Source: Rhynchopus sp. YZ270_cl-10 (Eukaryota > Euglenozoa > Diplonemea > Diplonemida > Diplonemidae). Taken from it: a DNA stretch of 64,000 nt. Shown here piece by piece: positions 29,035 to 40,640 of the stretch. The stretch is taken from contig OZ037928.1 of NCBI GenBank assembly GCA_964035575.1, forward strand, positions 620,001 to 684,000. Reading direction: 5' to 3'. The stretch's first letter is position 1; each line of letters begins with the position of its first letter. A program made the translations under genes and the position numbers. Under the pieces are notes generated by a model that was not told the DNA's origin, did no database searches, and saw nothing but the letters and a program-made list of their open reading frames with translations.

Positions 29035-29629
29035 GTAAAATTGACCCTTTACTCCCCCCCCCACATCGATTTCAATACTATACCTTACTTCACCTACGGT
29101 TGCCCTTACAGGGGGGTGAAGGAAGGTAAGTTGAAAAAGAAAGCAAAAGGCTGCTAGTAGTGCGTAGATATTAAAGCTGTCGCTTTGTTCACCTTTTTGT
29201 TTTTTTTTTTTTTTTTTTTGTTTTTTTATAGAAGAGAGAGAAAGAAAGAAAAACGAATTTAATTGCATCAGGGCCGATCGAGCTCTATGAAAACGGAATG
29301 GGTGTGGGGAGAAGAGGGAGAGGGGTGGGGAAGAAAGACTGGTGTGATCGGCAGAAAAGAAAAAAGGAAAAAAAAAAGAGAGAGAGAAAAAAGGGGGAAT
29401 TATGAGTATGCCTCGAGTGGACAGAACAACTGTCCCTTTTCCGATCAAAAAAGGAAAAAAAAAAAAAACAAGAATGTGTTAGTGTACACACAACTATAAA
29501 GTAAAACTGCCAAGTCAAAGTCATTTACTTCACCGTCGTGCACATCCCAGCGAGATTTTACAAGTGGTTAAAAAGAAAGTTCTGCCTGAAAAAAAACTGC
29601 GCCTAAGAAAAAACCCGCAACATCGATTT
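29035..29629. other. low-complexity intergenic DNA
   Basis: Poly-T and GA-rich stretches; a variant of the CTAAGC hairpin repeat near 29170; the ATCGATTTCA motif shared with 30430. No gene. Confidence 0.4.
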
Positions 29630-30308
29630 CACCATGGACTCGTAATGACATTACGTGACGAGGGACGAGGGAAATTACGTGGGAAATTACGCGCGCAATG
29701 ACGTCGTCACGACGCGGGCACCCCCTCGTAATGACGACGTCATGACGTGGGGTTTCCCTCGTCACGACGACGGCATTACGACGTCATGACGAGGGGTGCC
29801 CTCGTAATTACGAGGGCACCCCTCGTAATTACGAGGGGTGCTCCCGTGGTCATTGTCTGGCTATTGCCTCCCAGGGAAAGGGACTCTCGAATTTTTTTTT
29901 TTTGGCCCTATATAGGGCTAATTTCGACGATTTGAGGCCATTAAAAGCAAATTTTGGCACTTTTAAGCATCTGTGGGGGTCTAATGACCGTATTTTGGCT
30001 GAAATTTGACTTGACAATTTTTTTCACCATTTGGTCAATCTGAGGTTTTCTTTGGATTTTTTGGGCCACTTTATGACCTACCACGCCCGATTTTTGAAAA
30101 AAAAAATTTTTTTTTATTGGTCAAAAATCGCCTTGTCGTGGGTGCCCACGTCATGACGACGTCGTGACGTGGTAATTACGAGGGGGTGCCCTCGTAATTA
30201 CCTCGTCATGACGAGGGCACCCCCTCGTAATTACGAGGGGGTGCCCTCGTCAAGGCACTCGTAATTACCTCGTCATGACGCGCGTAATGTCATTACGAGT
30301 CCATGGTG
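29630..30308. mobile_element. terminal-inverted-repeat element with CACCATGG ends
   Basis: 679 bp. Left end CACCATGGACTCGTAATGAC, right end its reverse complement. It interrupts ATCGATTTCAATACCCGCC, which survives intact at about 30432-30450, giving a TT (or TTCA with asymmetric ends) target duplication. Subterminal regions consist of palindromic CTCGTAATTACGAGGG units and ATGACGTCAT-like blocks; the centre (29890-30120) is A/T-rich. No reading frame; non-autonomous, superfamily unknown. Confidence 0.8.
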
Positions 30309-30909
30309 TTCAATACCCGCCTGCTTTAGGCGGGGGTATGCGTGGTTATGTCCTTACGGTAACATAGTGAAAGCATTTCTTCACTATGCAAGGTACGTCT
30401 AAGAAAAATCCCGCCTGAAAGTAAATCCCGCCATCGATTTCAATACCCGCCTTTTCTTTCGGCATTACCATTTTCTTTAACCACCTACTGTATTGTATTT
30501 TAATACTGAAATACAAAAAAAAGAACAAGAAAGCAAAGAAAACAAAAAATGGGGGGCTTTTTTTGTGAAAGAATTTTCTGTCAGAAATATTCTTTTCAAA
30601 AAGTGTTAGCTGTTCCTTGAAACGAGTTGTTTTTTGTGTAGGTGTTCCAAGTAGCTTAGCATCCCTTGAAGGGAGTGCAAAAGTACCAAAAGTACAAAAA
30701 TGAAAAAAAATATAAGTTTATACACACGGTGGCCTGTACGAACCCTCAGGTACGTTCGTAGTGGGGCACCCCGCACGGACCCTATCTGGGGTACCCCAAA
30801 TAGGGTTCGTCAGGCCACTGTGTAAGATGAACCTAAGCCTCTCGTTGCTTAGTCACCTATAAACTTATCGAAAGGGGTGTATAAGGGTAATGTACACGAC
30901 AATAAAGCA
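30309..30909. other. intergenic DNA
   Basis: Contains inverted-repeat sequence around 30730-30815 (ACGGTGGCCTG and CAGGCCACTGTG) and a CTAAGCCTCTCGTTGCTTAG hairpin repeat at 30827-30860. No gene. Confidence 0.4.
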
Positions 30910-31016
30910 CCGTATTCGTACAAAAAGTATCAACCATAAAAAAAGATCGAACGAACATCCAGAAAAAATCCTGAAAAGGTCGAAAATCCACGGTCGATGC
31001 TTTTGTACGAATACGG
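30910..31016. mobile_element. 107-bp foldback element, CCGTATTCGTAC ends
   Basis: CCGTATTCGTACAAAAAGTA at the left and TTTTGTACGAATACGG at the right, with inner complementary GGTCGA blocks. Relatives at 47466-47571 and 38567-38650 are flanked by TA, as expected for TA-targeting elements. Confidence 0.75.
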
Positions 31017-32751
31017 TAAATGACTGGCATGTGGTTTTTTTTTACTTTGATGGTTTTCACCGCCCTAAGCCAACAGTGAAAAACCACAAAAGCCGTACAA
31101 CCACAGGCCAATTCATTTGCTTCACCATTGCGAGGGGTTGGGAGTGGTCAATTGGGGAGAGGGTACGCTAGGACGGGTTCGTATTATTGTTTTATAATTT
31201 TGTTTTGTTAAATGGCAATCGTGTAAAGCCACGGCGCGTGCAAAAAAGAGGGGGAGAAAAGGGGGGGTTTTGAAACATGAAGGAGTGTGCCTCTCAACTG
31301 TGCTGACACACACGATCAAATCACAAAAGAAAAGAAAAAGAAAAAAAGAAACGTTCGTTTGTGGCATCCACAATCCCCAAGCCCTAACAACAGCGATTTT
31401 CTTCTTTTATTTTTTTTTTCCAATCATACAAAAGGGGGGACTTATGGGGACGTTGGTGGGGGGGAAAGTCTTATTTAGTTGTTTGTTTTTTGTTTTGGTG
31501 CTCCGGGAGGGGTCGATATTGACAGGTCGCTGACACAGGGACTCTCTACACACACACCCTGATATTGACAGGTCGCCGACAGGTCGTTGACCGACTTCCG
31601 AAAGCACCAGTTTTTTTGTTTTTTTTTTTGGTTACTTGTTAGAACAGTGCAGCTTACCACACCCCAGTGTAAAGCTTCACGTTTATTTTATTTTTTTTGG
31701 GGAGGGGGGACTTTCATTGTGGGGGACGGGGGGTTTTTTAGTACCTGGTTAACAAAAAAAAGAGAAGTTGAAAGTGCAAACGCCTCACCGTGCATCGGGG
31801 CGGACGCAGAGCACTGGGAAAAATAACACAGATCAAACTTTTTTGTTGTTATGATTGTTGCTGTGACCCTAATAAGACTCTCTTCGCTTAGCCAAATGCC
31901 GCCAATACTGTAGTTATTATATGCAGGCACCTCCGACTGACCCACTGTACGATGCCAGCCATCCGGATGAAAGCACAAAAGTACCCTGCGGCCTACAACA
32001 GGAGGGGAAAAAAAAAGCTTAAATATTGAAGGGACCTTATGGGACACAGTACACTGTTCAAGCTATACTAGAGACTGGGGGGGAAAAGAGAAAAAAAGAA
32101 AAAAAAAGTCGGAATATTGCATGTGCCTCTCGTGCGCACACATCAAGGGGGTGGGGGAAAAACTAACAAAAAGGGCATGAACCTCGCTGGCAGACGAACC
32201 AAAACGAAAAAAAAAACATGGAAAAAGTCAAAACTTTAACGATGAATGGGCCTCACGGGTGTACACACATCAAAAATAGAGTTGTTTGTTTTTTGTTAGT
32301 TTTTTTTTTTCCTTCCGGTTTCGCAAACATTGCCCTTTTTTGTTTTTGTTTTTTGAAAACTTTTTTTTACCATTCCTTTTTAGGGAACGGAGCTATGTGC
32401 GATCCTAGAAACCCCAAGAAACATGGAGCTTTTAGGCGAGCTCAAGAGGAAGTTGCCTTCCTAAATGTGCACACATCTGACACAACTGGCAAAAAAAGGG
32501 GGGGAGGTGTCGTCACCCACCTTGCATCATCATTGAAATACCATTGCTTGCTACTGGTACACACTCCAATACTGTTGCACCCTTTTTATTTTTTTTGATA
32601 AATTGTTTGGAGTAGTGTAGTTGCCTCGGTTGTGTTGCCACAGTTGTGCAATCTCCACTGTCAATTTTTTTCACTGTAACCTACCGAGGCAGGCGTGACG
32701 CTGACTATACGCTAGCTTTTTTTTGGATTTGTGTATACATCCGAGGATGTG
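31017..32751. other. repeat-rich intergenic DNA
   Basis: Includes a TGGTGCTCC...GAAAGCACCA element (31494-31610, relatives at 44157-44226 and 50800-50840), a tRNA-like repeat (31764-31816), the GTACGATGCCAGCCATCC repeat (31910-31985), a decayed copy of the exon-like segment seen at 12 kb (32370-32475), and the GGAGTAGTGTAGTTGCC repeat (32598-32670). No gene. Confidence 0.5.
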
Positions 32752-32870
32752 ACCACCTGATTTATACCCTGTGTATAGGCGCGTAAAAGCGCGTAAAGGC
32801 GTGTACGGACGGTCCGTATATGCCTATACGGCCCTATACGCGCCTATACGCGGGGTAAAAATCAGGTGGT
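32752..32870. mobile_element. foldback element ACCACCTGATTT...AAATCAGGTGGT
   Basis: 119 bp with inverted ends and an interior of GCGCGTA / TATACGCGCC units. A relative lies at 21596-21690, and ends of the same kind occur at 34237-34318. Confidence 0.7.
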
Positions 32871-34480
32871 GTGAGTTTAGAAAAAAATGAAAAAAGTTGT
32901 TTCATATACATTCTTTTTCTAATGAAAAGAAGGTACAGAGGGTGCTAAAGAAGTACCCTTGCTTTTTTTGTTTGTGTTTGTTGTGGTTATGATAACAAAG
33001 TGGACTCGTTTATTTTTTTTTTTCCCTCTTTAGCAAATAATGCAAAAAGAAAAAAAAGACAGAACGAAGGAGGGGGAGGGACCTGAGAAAGCGTTTAGGC
33101 CCCAATCCGCATGAGAATCTACCAAACGTGAAGAAGAAAGAATATTTTCATCATACCTTATGCAATCAATACATTGATAGTATATGGTGAGGGATCAACA
33201 ACAATGTTCCCATCTTTCTTTGTGGTGTATGTTTTGCAAAACGTAGAAAAGAAAAGTAGAACCAGAAATAGTAGGATCGGTAGGTAAGTAAAAGGAAAAA
33301 AGGTTTTTTTCGTTGCTTGCGCAATCCTCCTGTTTGAGGGATGATTGGCGACCGTACCCGGTAATACTATTTCCCCTTTAAAGCAAGCTTCGTAGGAATA
33401 AAAAAAGATTGTCACATATCCTCTATTCTACTGAATAGAAGGTATAATGAAAAAGAGAACAAGAGAAAAAAGTTGACTTGAAATTTGAAATACAAAAGCC
33501 CTCTCGTGAAACAGTGCACCTTTGTGGTACAAATGACCGGCTGTACCCAACCATGCAGTCCTACAAATCCATTTCGTGGTTTACATCTAATAGAAAAAGA
33601 GAACAAGAAGAATCTGTACACCAATGTAGTTAGTTGTGTGTACTTGTGCTGAAATTGTGCCTAATATAGGCACAGCTCAGGTGAGTATGGTGCTGGTTGT
33701 GCCCAGTTGCGTCATGGGTAAAACGGTACAACCAATATGTGAACAAATTGTACAGTGCCCTCATACGTTAAAAAAACAAAGACTTAATAAACAACGTTAG
33801 GTTTTAGCCAACTTAGTTGGTATAAAAAAGAAAGATTCTTTTTTTCGAAAGATTTTTTTAGCTGGATTTCACAGGGGGGGGGTTTACCAGGAGAATCTTT
33901 CTAATAAAAAAAAAAAATGGTGAAATTTTTCAAACAAATTTTTCAAAGACTAAAAAAAGAAAAGCTGAATCCAAGCTACTCCCTTTTGTTTGGGTGTGCT
34001 TCGTCACCTTAATGGAAATACTGTTTGCTTGGTATACGAAGGCAGGGATTCCCTCTTACCCAGGGTTTCAGGGACACAATCCATGCCAAGTGTACATTAC
34101 TACAAACAGATGAGACTCGAGGAAGAAAAATAAAATAAAAAAAACAAAAAAAAAAAAGAGAAGTTGAAAAATGCAAAAAACACCTAACCGTTCGTCGGAG
34201 GGCGTCAATAACAAATAAAAATAAAGAAGCCATCTGATTTCTTTCCCTGAAAATTTTGGTGGTGTTAAAGCCACTGTTAACACCATCAAATTTTCAGGCA
34301 AAATAAAAATCAGGTGAAAAAATTAAAAAAATGAGCCTTAGCCTCTCGTTGCTTGGTCCTCTGATCGAGGATGCAGCTAAGGCCCGAAGTGCTCAGTCAC
34401 CAACAAAGGGGGGAAGAAAAGAAAAAAGAAAAAAAAGAAAAATATCAGTTTTGAATGCGCGTAAGCGCTGAGACTTTTTT
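32871..34480. other. repeat-rich intergenic DNA
   Basis: Holds a repeat also found at 59816-59945 (33288-33405), the 130-nt repeat (33472-33600), a foldback with CCTGAAAATTTTGGTGGTGT and ACACCATCAAATTTTCAGG arms (34250-34305), a tRNA-like repeat (34160-34205), and a CTTAGCCTCTCGTTGCTTGG hairpin repeat (34332-34370). No gene. Confidence 0.5.
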
Positions 34481-36732
34481 ATTATTATTTGAGAAAAGTT
34501 CGATTTCGGCCTCGAAAATACCCGTGACACCGATTTGTCACGGTACTTTGTCACGGAATTTTTTTGAAAGATTCGATTTCGTGACAAAAAAAGTTCGATT
34601 TCGTGACAAGCCGATTTTTTCATTGACACACAAAATTCAATTTAGTGACAAATGACTTTTTTCATTGACAAAAAAAAATTCGATTTCGTGACAAATCCAT
34701 TTTTTCATTGACAAAAAAATGTCATTGAAAAAAATGGATTTTGTCAAGGAAAAAGTCGTGACAGCCAACCCGCCAGTCACTGAAAAGTGACCAGACAGCC
34801 ACTTGACAAACACAAAAGAGGCCATTCTTGAGCTGTCTAGAAACCTAAGGGCAGAGACTGAAGACACAAGGTATGATAACTTTATGATTATGCAAGACTT
34901 AGTATATCGCGAACACGGTCAGGCTTGCACGCCTCTGGCCAGAGGCCAGCCCCACTAAATGATATGCAGCAGACACTCATTGCAGATTTCATTTTCATTC
35001 GGTAAAAAATTAATGGGTGCGCAAGTTTCTATACCTAATACCCCAACCCTCACCCATACATTCCATTACACACACCAAAACAGATCGAATCCACCAGCGC
35101 ATGCGACGGAAGCAGATTCAGATTGTGGTTTGATAAGCAGAGTTCGGTTATTATGGTGGTGGAAAGGGGGGTGGGAACACTTTGTCAGTCACTGCTATAG
35201 CCATTAACCAGGGAGCATAGCTAGTGCAAGAAATTCGACTTTGGAAACCTTCCGGAAAGTCTGTCCTCTGCTTCCGGAGGACTAGACACAAGAAAATATT
35301 GTTTGTTCCCCCAGAAAACCAGTGCACAATTCACACTCCTTGTGGGTGGTCTTGTTGCCTTTTCGTCATAGTAATTTTGGCCCAGGCATGCTCTCGAAGC
35401 ATGACAATTTAGTGTGTATGGGGCAGGGTGTTGTTTTGTTCTGAATTCTCTTTGTTATAACATCTAAGTCAATCGCGGGTGGTGGTTTGTGTAGCGTGAG
35501 GCACTCTTTTTAGCAAACTTCCTGCGGCTGCTAAAGTGTTATTTCTTCGGATTTAACAACGTACAGCGTAACATAGTGGTTTAGCCTGGTCGACACAACC
35601 TTTGATAGATACGGGATAACCAACCCCCTTCGACCCCTTGTGGGTTCACTGAACAAGCCCTAGTGGTAGTTAAACGCGATTGACATTTACATTTCCTAGA
35701 GATGAAAGAACAAGATAACACTTCTGTACCCGCGCATCAAAATTGTGGAAAACTTTGCACCCCAAACACCCTCAACAACGCCCGCCAAAAGGCGCCCCTT
35801 GTTGCTGGGAGTTGGTTCTCATGTTTGATACACTGCACAGCAGGCATTCCTCTGAGTCCAACGCATGTTTGGCCTGTCTGCGGCGTTGTACTTAAGGTGC
35901 ACGAAGACAGGGTCTGGTGGTAAATTTTGCGTAGTACTGCGACGTGGTACTACGTGGGTCTGGGAACCTGGTACCTGGGTACAGGATATTTGTTGTAAAG
36001 ACATCTTCCACCATGCATTGAGGAGGGTAAGACAGTGTTCGCAGTTTCTACCTGATAGCATTACACATTTAACTTCTCCACGGGGGTCTTGGGCCGTTCA
36101 TTCGGTTATACCTTGACTACCGGAAGATATTCTTGAGGCCTTTTTGGTCTCTAGAATATCCGGTCTTCCCGAACGGAGGCACACTTTGTGTGTTACTACG
36201 ACCTGGCAACTTCCAGCAGTAGGTTAAGTAATCTTTCTTGTAAATTGTTGGATCATTATCTCCTCAGTGCATGAATGCCCCACGTGACTGGACACTTTTG
36301 TGTTTGTCATGTGGAGCTGTGGTTGCTCTTTCACGACTTTTATCCTTGTATCCAGTGTACCCAGTACCCAGTGCCCTGTCACGACTTTTTCCGTGACAAA
36401 AAGTTTGGTTTCCTTGACAAAATCCATTTCTGTCACGACTTTTTCCGTGACAAAAAGTTCGGTTTCCTTGACAAAATCCATTTTTTCATTGACATTTTTT
36501 TGTCACTGAATTTTTGGATTTGTCACGAAATCGAATTTTTTTTTGTCAATGAAAAAATCGGTTTGTCACGAAATCGAATTTTGTGTGTCAATGAAAAAAT
36601 TGGTTTGTCACGAAATCGATTTTTTTTTGTCACGAAATCGAATCTTTCAAAAAAATTCCGTGACAAAATTCCGTGACAAATCGGTGTCACGGTAATTTTC
36701 GAGGCCGAAATCGAACTTTTCTCTTATTATTT
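34481..36732. mobile_element. 2.25-kb element with long repetitive inverted arms
   Basis: The left arm 34481-34764 and right arm 36376-36732 are inverted copies (GAGAAAAGTTCGATTTCGGC at the outer ends, GTCGTGACAG / CTGTCACGAC at the inner ends). Both are built from TTCGATTTCGTGACAA and TTTTTTCATTGACA subunits; the right arm carries an extra unit. The 1.6-kb interior has balanced composition, few homopolymers and no frame longer than about 85 codons. The architecture resembles foldback or long-TIR DNA transposons; no transposase was recognised. Confidence 0.8.
34765..36375. other. unexplained interior of the long-arm element
   Basis: The composition differs sharply from surrounding DNA (mixed sequence, no long runs). 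It contains small inverted repeats (CTTCCGGAAAG / CTTCCGGAGG region near 35250; GAAGATATTCTTGAGG / CTCTAGAATATCCGG near 36120-36160). No protein or RNA family recognised. It could be non-coding cargo, a decayed gene with introns, or a structured RNA. Confidence 0.35.
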
Positions 36733-36875
36733 TAATTGTATCGACCATCCACCCCAACGAGGAGGCCTTCGAAGGTCCAGATGTGTAGGCCACATGGAGT
36801 TTCAGGGAGGAGAGAAACCCCCTCCACCTTTTTTTGAAATGGGATAAAAAAAAAAATCAAAAAGAAAAACAAACC

Positions 36876-36978
36876 AAAGAAGAAGAAGAAGAAGAAGAAG
36901 AAGAAGAAGAAGAAGAAGAAGAAGAAGAAGAAGAAGAAGAAGAAGAAGAAGAAGAAGAAGAAGAAGAAGAAGAAGAAG
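36876..36978 (+). repeat. GAA microsatellite
   Basis: About 34 uninterrupted GAA/AAG units. The poly-Glu, poly-Ser and poly-Leu frames across it are artefacts. Confidence 0.95.
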
Positions 36979-37036
36979 GTCTTGTTGAACGTTCAAACGC
37001 TTCGCCGAACAACCGGGAAGGGGGTGACCGCGTGTG

Positions 37037-37180
37037 CACGACGGGACCCAATGGCAAGTGACAAGTGAATCACTTGTCATTTCACTTGTCATAATATGAC
37101 AAAAAAGTCACTTGTCATGACAAGTGACTTTCTATGGGGATATAGGCTATTTACTTCACTTGTCATTGGGTCCCGTCGTG
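37037..37180. mobile_element. foldback element CACGACGGGACCCAATG
   Basis: 144 bp, 17-bp perfect inverted ends, then CAAGTGA / TCACTTG units throughout. Flanked by TG on both sides. Confidence 0.8.
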
Positions 37181-38499
37181 TGGGAAAGGGGAGAGTCCTC
37201 CAAATGATGGAGCTGAGGAAAGAGAGGAACGAGGGTGACATACACAAAAAAAAAGGGGGGGGGGAAGGGAACCCTTTTGTAAACTTGTTGGGGATATTGC
37301 AGTGGGTTGTCTACCTTTTTTTGTTGTTGTTGTTTTTTTTACGTAAAAAAACTCCACTTTTCCCTTTGGAAATCATTTTTTTGTAATTTCCGTGAGGGGG
37401 GTTACTGGTTAATTTTTTTTGAACCTTTTGTGTTGAACACACGTATACTTGGGAGGGGAGGGGGGGTGGGGAATGTTGGGAGGTGGGCCTGCTTGTCTTA
37501 AGAGGGCCTCATTTGAAAACTTTGAACACTTTGTGGAGGCTATTTTGTTGTGTCGACAAATCGTCGAGGAATCCCACTAGTGGTGGGAGAATTCGGGTCT
37601 GCACTCAGTGTTGGCCCGAAGCCTTTTTGTACTACGCAAGGAATTATGTTACCACTCCGACTAACATTAAAATCGACGAGTCTCCGTTATTTTGTTTTTT
37701 TTTTTTGTAATTTTCGACAATCACCTGTCCGAGGACGGGTTCTGTTTTCTTTTTTTTAAAACTAATTTACAGTGGGACATAGGGAGCGCATTTGGGGTAG
37801 TAGGGGGGGAGGGAAAGGGGGGGGCACTTTCGGAAACTTCAAAAAAAGTTTATAAAAAAAAAAAATCAAGGATGAGCGTGCCTTTCTCTCGTGCACCGGA
37901 AGAGAAAAAGAGAGAATCATGGGAGTAAGAGAGAGAGAGAGAGTACCTATTGTCGATGCTGTGTTGTTTATAAGCCCTGTGTGCACGACACAATGGACAC
38001 TCTAACACCAGGGTGTGTTATCTAATTTTTTTCGAACTTCAGAAGAAACAAAAAATTCGCATTTCCGGGGGGAGGAATAAACCAATGTTCTTAAAGCATA
38101 TTTCCTCCCCCTTTGGGAACCGAATTAGCTAAACACGCCTGGACGTACAACAAAACAATTAGATTCATATACTTTCACAGAATTGAAAGTATTTGAGAGG
38201 GTCAACACATGCACCCTTCAAAACAAAACAAAAACCCCCACCGACATACTTCAATAAAACGGAAAGTGAACATGCGTTCGTCAACGCAGTTCACATGAGA
38301 CCCAGGTGAAAAAGGGGAGAAACACACAGCTCCAGGTAACAAACCTTTGGCAAAAAAGAAAAGAAAAATGGGGTCAAAAAAAAAAAGAGAGGTTGAAAAG
38401 TGCAAACGGCATACCATGCAATCGGACGGCGCAAACACTGGGGGGGGAAAAAAAACTTATTAAGTTTGCGTTCAAATGCATGATTGAACGCAATTGGGG
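37181..38499. other. low-complexity intergenic DNA
   Basis: G-rich and T-rich runs. Contains a repeat also at 44680-44735 (GTACT.CGCAAGG context, 37590-37640), the CACCTGTCCGAGGACGGG repeat (37710-37745) and a tRNA-like repeat (38390-38436). No gene. Confidence 0.4.
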
Positions 38500-38745
38500 A
38501 GGGAGGAGTAATGGTGGCAGTATTGTGATGGGGAGCCCATTGGAATACGCAAAATACATCAAAATACTGTAAAAAAGGGTCGAACTTCCAGAAAAATCGA
38601 ACATTATTACGGTCAAAGATTAGTACAGTCGATAATTTGTACCAATACGGTACATCACAATACACCTGTATTGTGATGTATTTTCATGTATTTTGCGTAT
38701 TCCAATGGGCTCCCATCACAATACTGCCACCATTAACGGAGGAGA
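38500..38745. mobile_element. nested pair: inverted-repeat element split by a TA element
   Basis: Outer arms 38503-38566 and 38680-38745 are inverted copies (GTAATGGTGGCAGTATTGTG, CCCATTGGAATACGC). Within them 38567-38650, flanked by TA, belongs to the CCGTATTCGTAC foldback family (GGGTCGAACTTCCAGAAAAA; right end AATACGG). The small element therefore inserted into the larger one. Confidence 0.75.
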
Positions 38746-38859
38746 GGTGTTACGGGGGTTTTTTATTTATTTTTTTCCCCCCTTCTTGAGCGGGTAATTT
38801 TTTAAAATAATTTTTCGTTTCGTGCATTTTTTAACTGTTTTGATGAAGTGGAGCTTATT

Positions 38860-39480
38860 GGGGCAACACACAATACCAAACATCACAGTGGAACTGGTCA
38901 TGGGGACTACTAAATGTAGTGAACGTTACAACTGGTAGCGGAAGACTCTCGTTGCCACCGACTATCTGCCAAACTGGTAGTGTTAACTGGTGCAATACAC
39001 TAGTTGTAAAACACGGATCAATTGTGTTAACAGTTCTACTAGGCGTCCCCCTGACTAGTTCGCTGTGGCATTCTTGTGCACGGTGGACTCCTTCTGGGAA
39101 AGGGCAAATTAATTCTGGAGTTTCGAAAAAGGAGTACCAACTCCCCCAGCTAGCCATACCCCGGATGCGAATTCGTAGTCCGCCCTATATTCGGATCCGA
39201 ATGTAGGGCGCATATCCAGGGAATTTTGGGATCCGAAAAAAAAGCGGCAAATAAGTATTCGCCTTCGGGGCATGGCTAGTGGGGGAGTTCAACGCCCGAA
39301 AGGCAGGGGGAGTAACCAACTCCCCCCCTTTCGGGGAATTGGTTACCCCCTCCTGTTTGATATCTTTTTAATCCTTTGCCAGAACGCAGTCCACCGTGCG
39401 GGAGGGGATCAGGGGGGTGGGGGTGGGGGGATTAGGGGGAGATACAGAGCAAACCATACGGCACAATCAATGCCACGCTG
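38860..39480. mobile_element. nested inverted-repeat structure
   Basis: Inner foldback 39139-39290 (AACTCCCCCAGCTAGCCAT / ATGGCTAGTGGGGGAGTT). Around it GCACGGTGGACTCC...CTGG (39078) pairs with CCAG...GCAGTCCACCGTGC (39380). 38960-39010 (AACTGGTAGTGTTAACTGG) resembles 61745-61790. No reading frame with support. Confidence 0.6.
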
Positions 39481-39916
39481 ACATGAGGCATCGTACGGCG
39501 AAAAATCACAAAGGGGTGGGTGGGGGGAAGGGGGTAACTAAGTAGTGATTGTGAAAAATGAGTTTTGGAAATCAACTTTTGTTCTTTTTCGCAGAATCAC
39601 AGGGGGGGAGAGAGGGGTGAGGGGAGGAGGGGTTTTTGATAAATAAATATTTTTTTTTGAATAGATAAAAGCAATAAATTACTTTTTATTTAAAACAAAA
39701 GGCAGAGGGGAGGAGGGGGGGGAGGAGGTAAACACAAAAAAATGCGAGAGAAAAAAAAACAAAACAAAAACAAAAACTAATTGTAAGACGAATGTGTCCC
39801 TCTTACGCGCACACATCATTCTTAAAAACGAAGAGAGAGATGAAAATGGTAAAAGGTATCAAAACCATATATGATGAAACACAATCAACATTTTCATTTT
39901 TCATTATTTTTTTTTT
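39481..39916. other. intergenic DNA with short repeats
   Basis: Includes a second copy of the ATAGATAAAAGCAATAAATT repeat (39640-39705). No gene. Confidence 0.4.
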
Positions 39917-40453
39917 CTCAACTGAGGAAAAGTAGCTCTGAGCAAACCCCGTGGAAGAAGTGTGAGGATAAATTCACTTTTCCTCACACATAGCCACTTT
40001 TCCTCACGCAATTTGGAAAAGTAGCAATAATTTTTGGCTGGGGTTTGTGTAGAAAAAAGCCTATGTGTGAGGCTTTTTTTGGTGTGAGGAAAAGTAGAGG
40101 GGGGGTCGAAAAAAAAATTGGGTGGGAGAGTGGGTCATTTTGATATCTCTGCTTCACATTTTGTCACCAACATGACCATTTTTTGGTCCATTTTTTCGGC
40201 CAAAAATTTGGTACCACAGGGCTATACCATATTCTGGGATTATCAATCTTTTGAAAATACGGCCTGGTATTCGGGCCAAAATGTCCCATGGGGCCCATAG
40301 TAGCCTTACTGGGTGTCGAGCAGAGCCAATCTTAATAGTGAAATTCGATTTTCTGTGAAAAATATTCCCACCAAAAAATCGTCTTTTTTTCTGCATATTC
40401 ACCCCACACTTCTTCCACGGGGTTTGCTTAGAGCTACTTTTCCTTCAGTTGAG
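39917..40453. mobile_element. 537-bp element with ~48-bp terminal inverted repeats
   Basis: Left end CTCAACTGAGGAAAAGTAGC and then AAACCCCGTGGAAGAAGTGT; the right end is the inverted counterpart with few mismatches (CACTTCTTCCACGGGGTTT, then CTTCAGTTGAG). AGGAAAAGTAG units recur inside. No transposase frame. Confidence 0.85.
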
Positions 40454-40472
40454 AAAACTATTATATTCTGGT

Positions 40473-40640
40473 GAAATATTCACTTTCCCTCCACTCGTGC
40501 CCTTTCAGAAACTCGTGGCTGACTTTATCCCACTCGCTTCGCTCGTGAGATAAAGTCTATTACCCCACTCGCTTCGCTCGTGGGGTAAAATGCCACTCGT
40601 TTCTGAAAGGTACACTCGTGTGAGGAAAAGTGAATATTTC
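40473..40640. mobile_element. palindromic foldback element
   Basis: 168 bp: GAAATATTCACTTTCC ... CTTTCAGAAACTCGTGGC pairs with GCCACTCGTTTCTGAAAGG ... GTGAATATTTC. The centre has two CACTCGCTTCGCTCGTG palindromes. Confidence 0.8.

Noticed and set aside
34765-36375. Structured non-coding RNA gene in the long-arm element
   Set aside because: Only small hairpins are visible and no family was recognised; kept as an unexplained region rather than called.
36802-37092. Poly-Glu, poly-Ser and poly-Leu reading frames
   Set aside because: They are translations of a GAA microsatellite in different frames.
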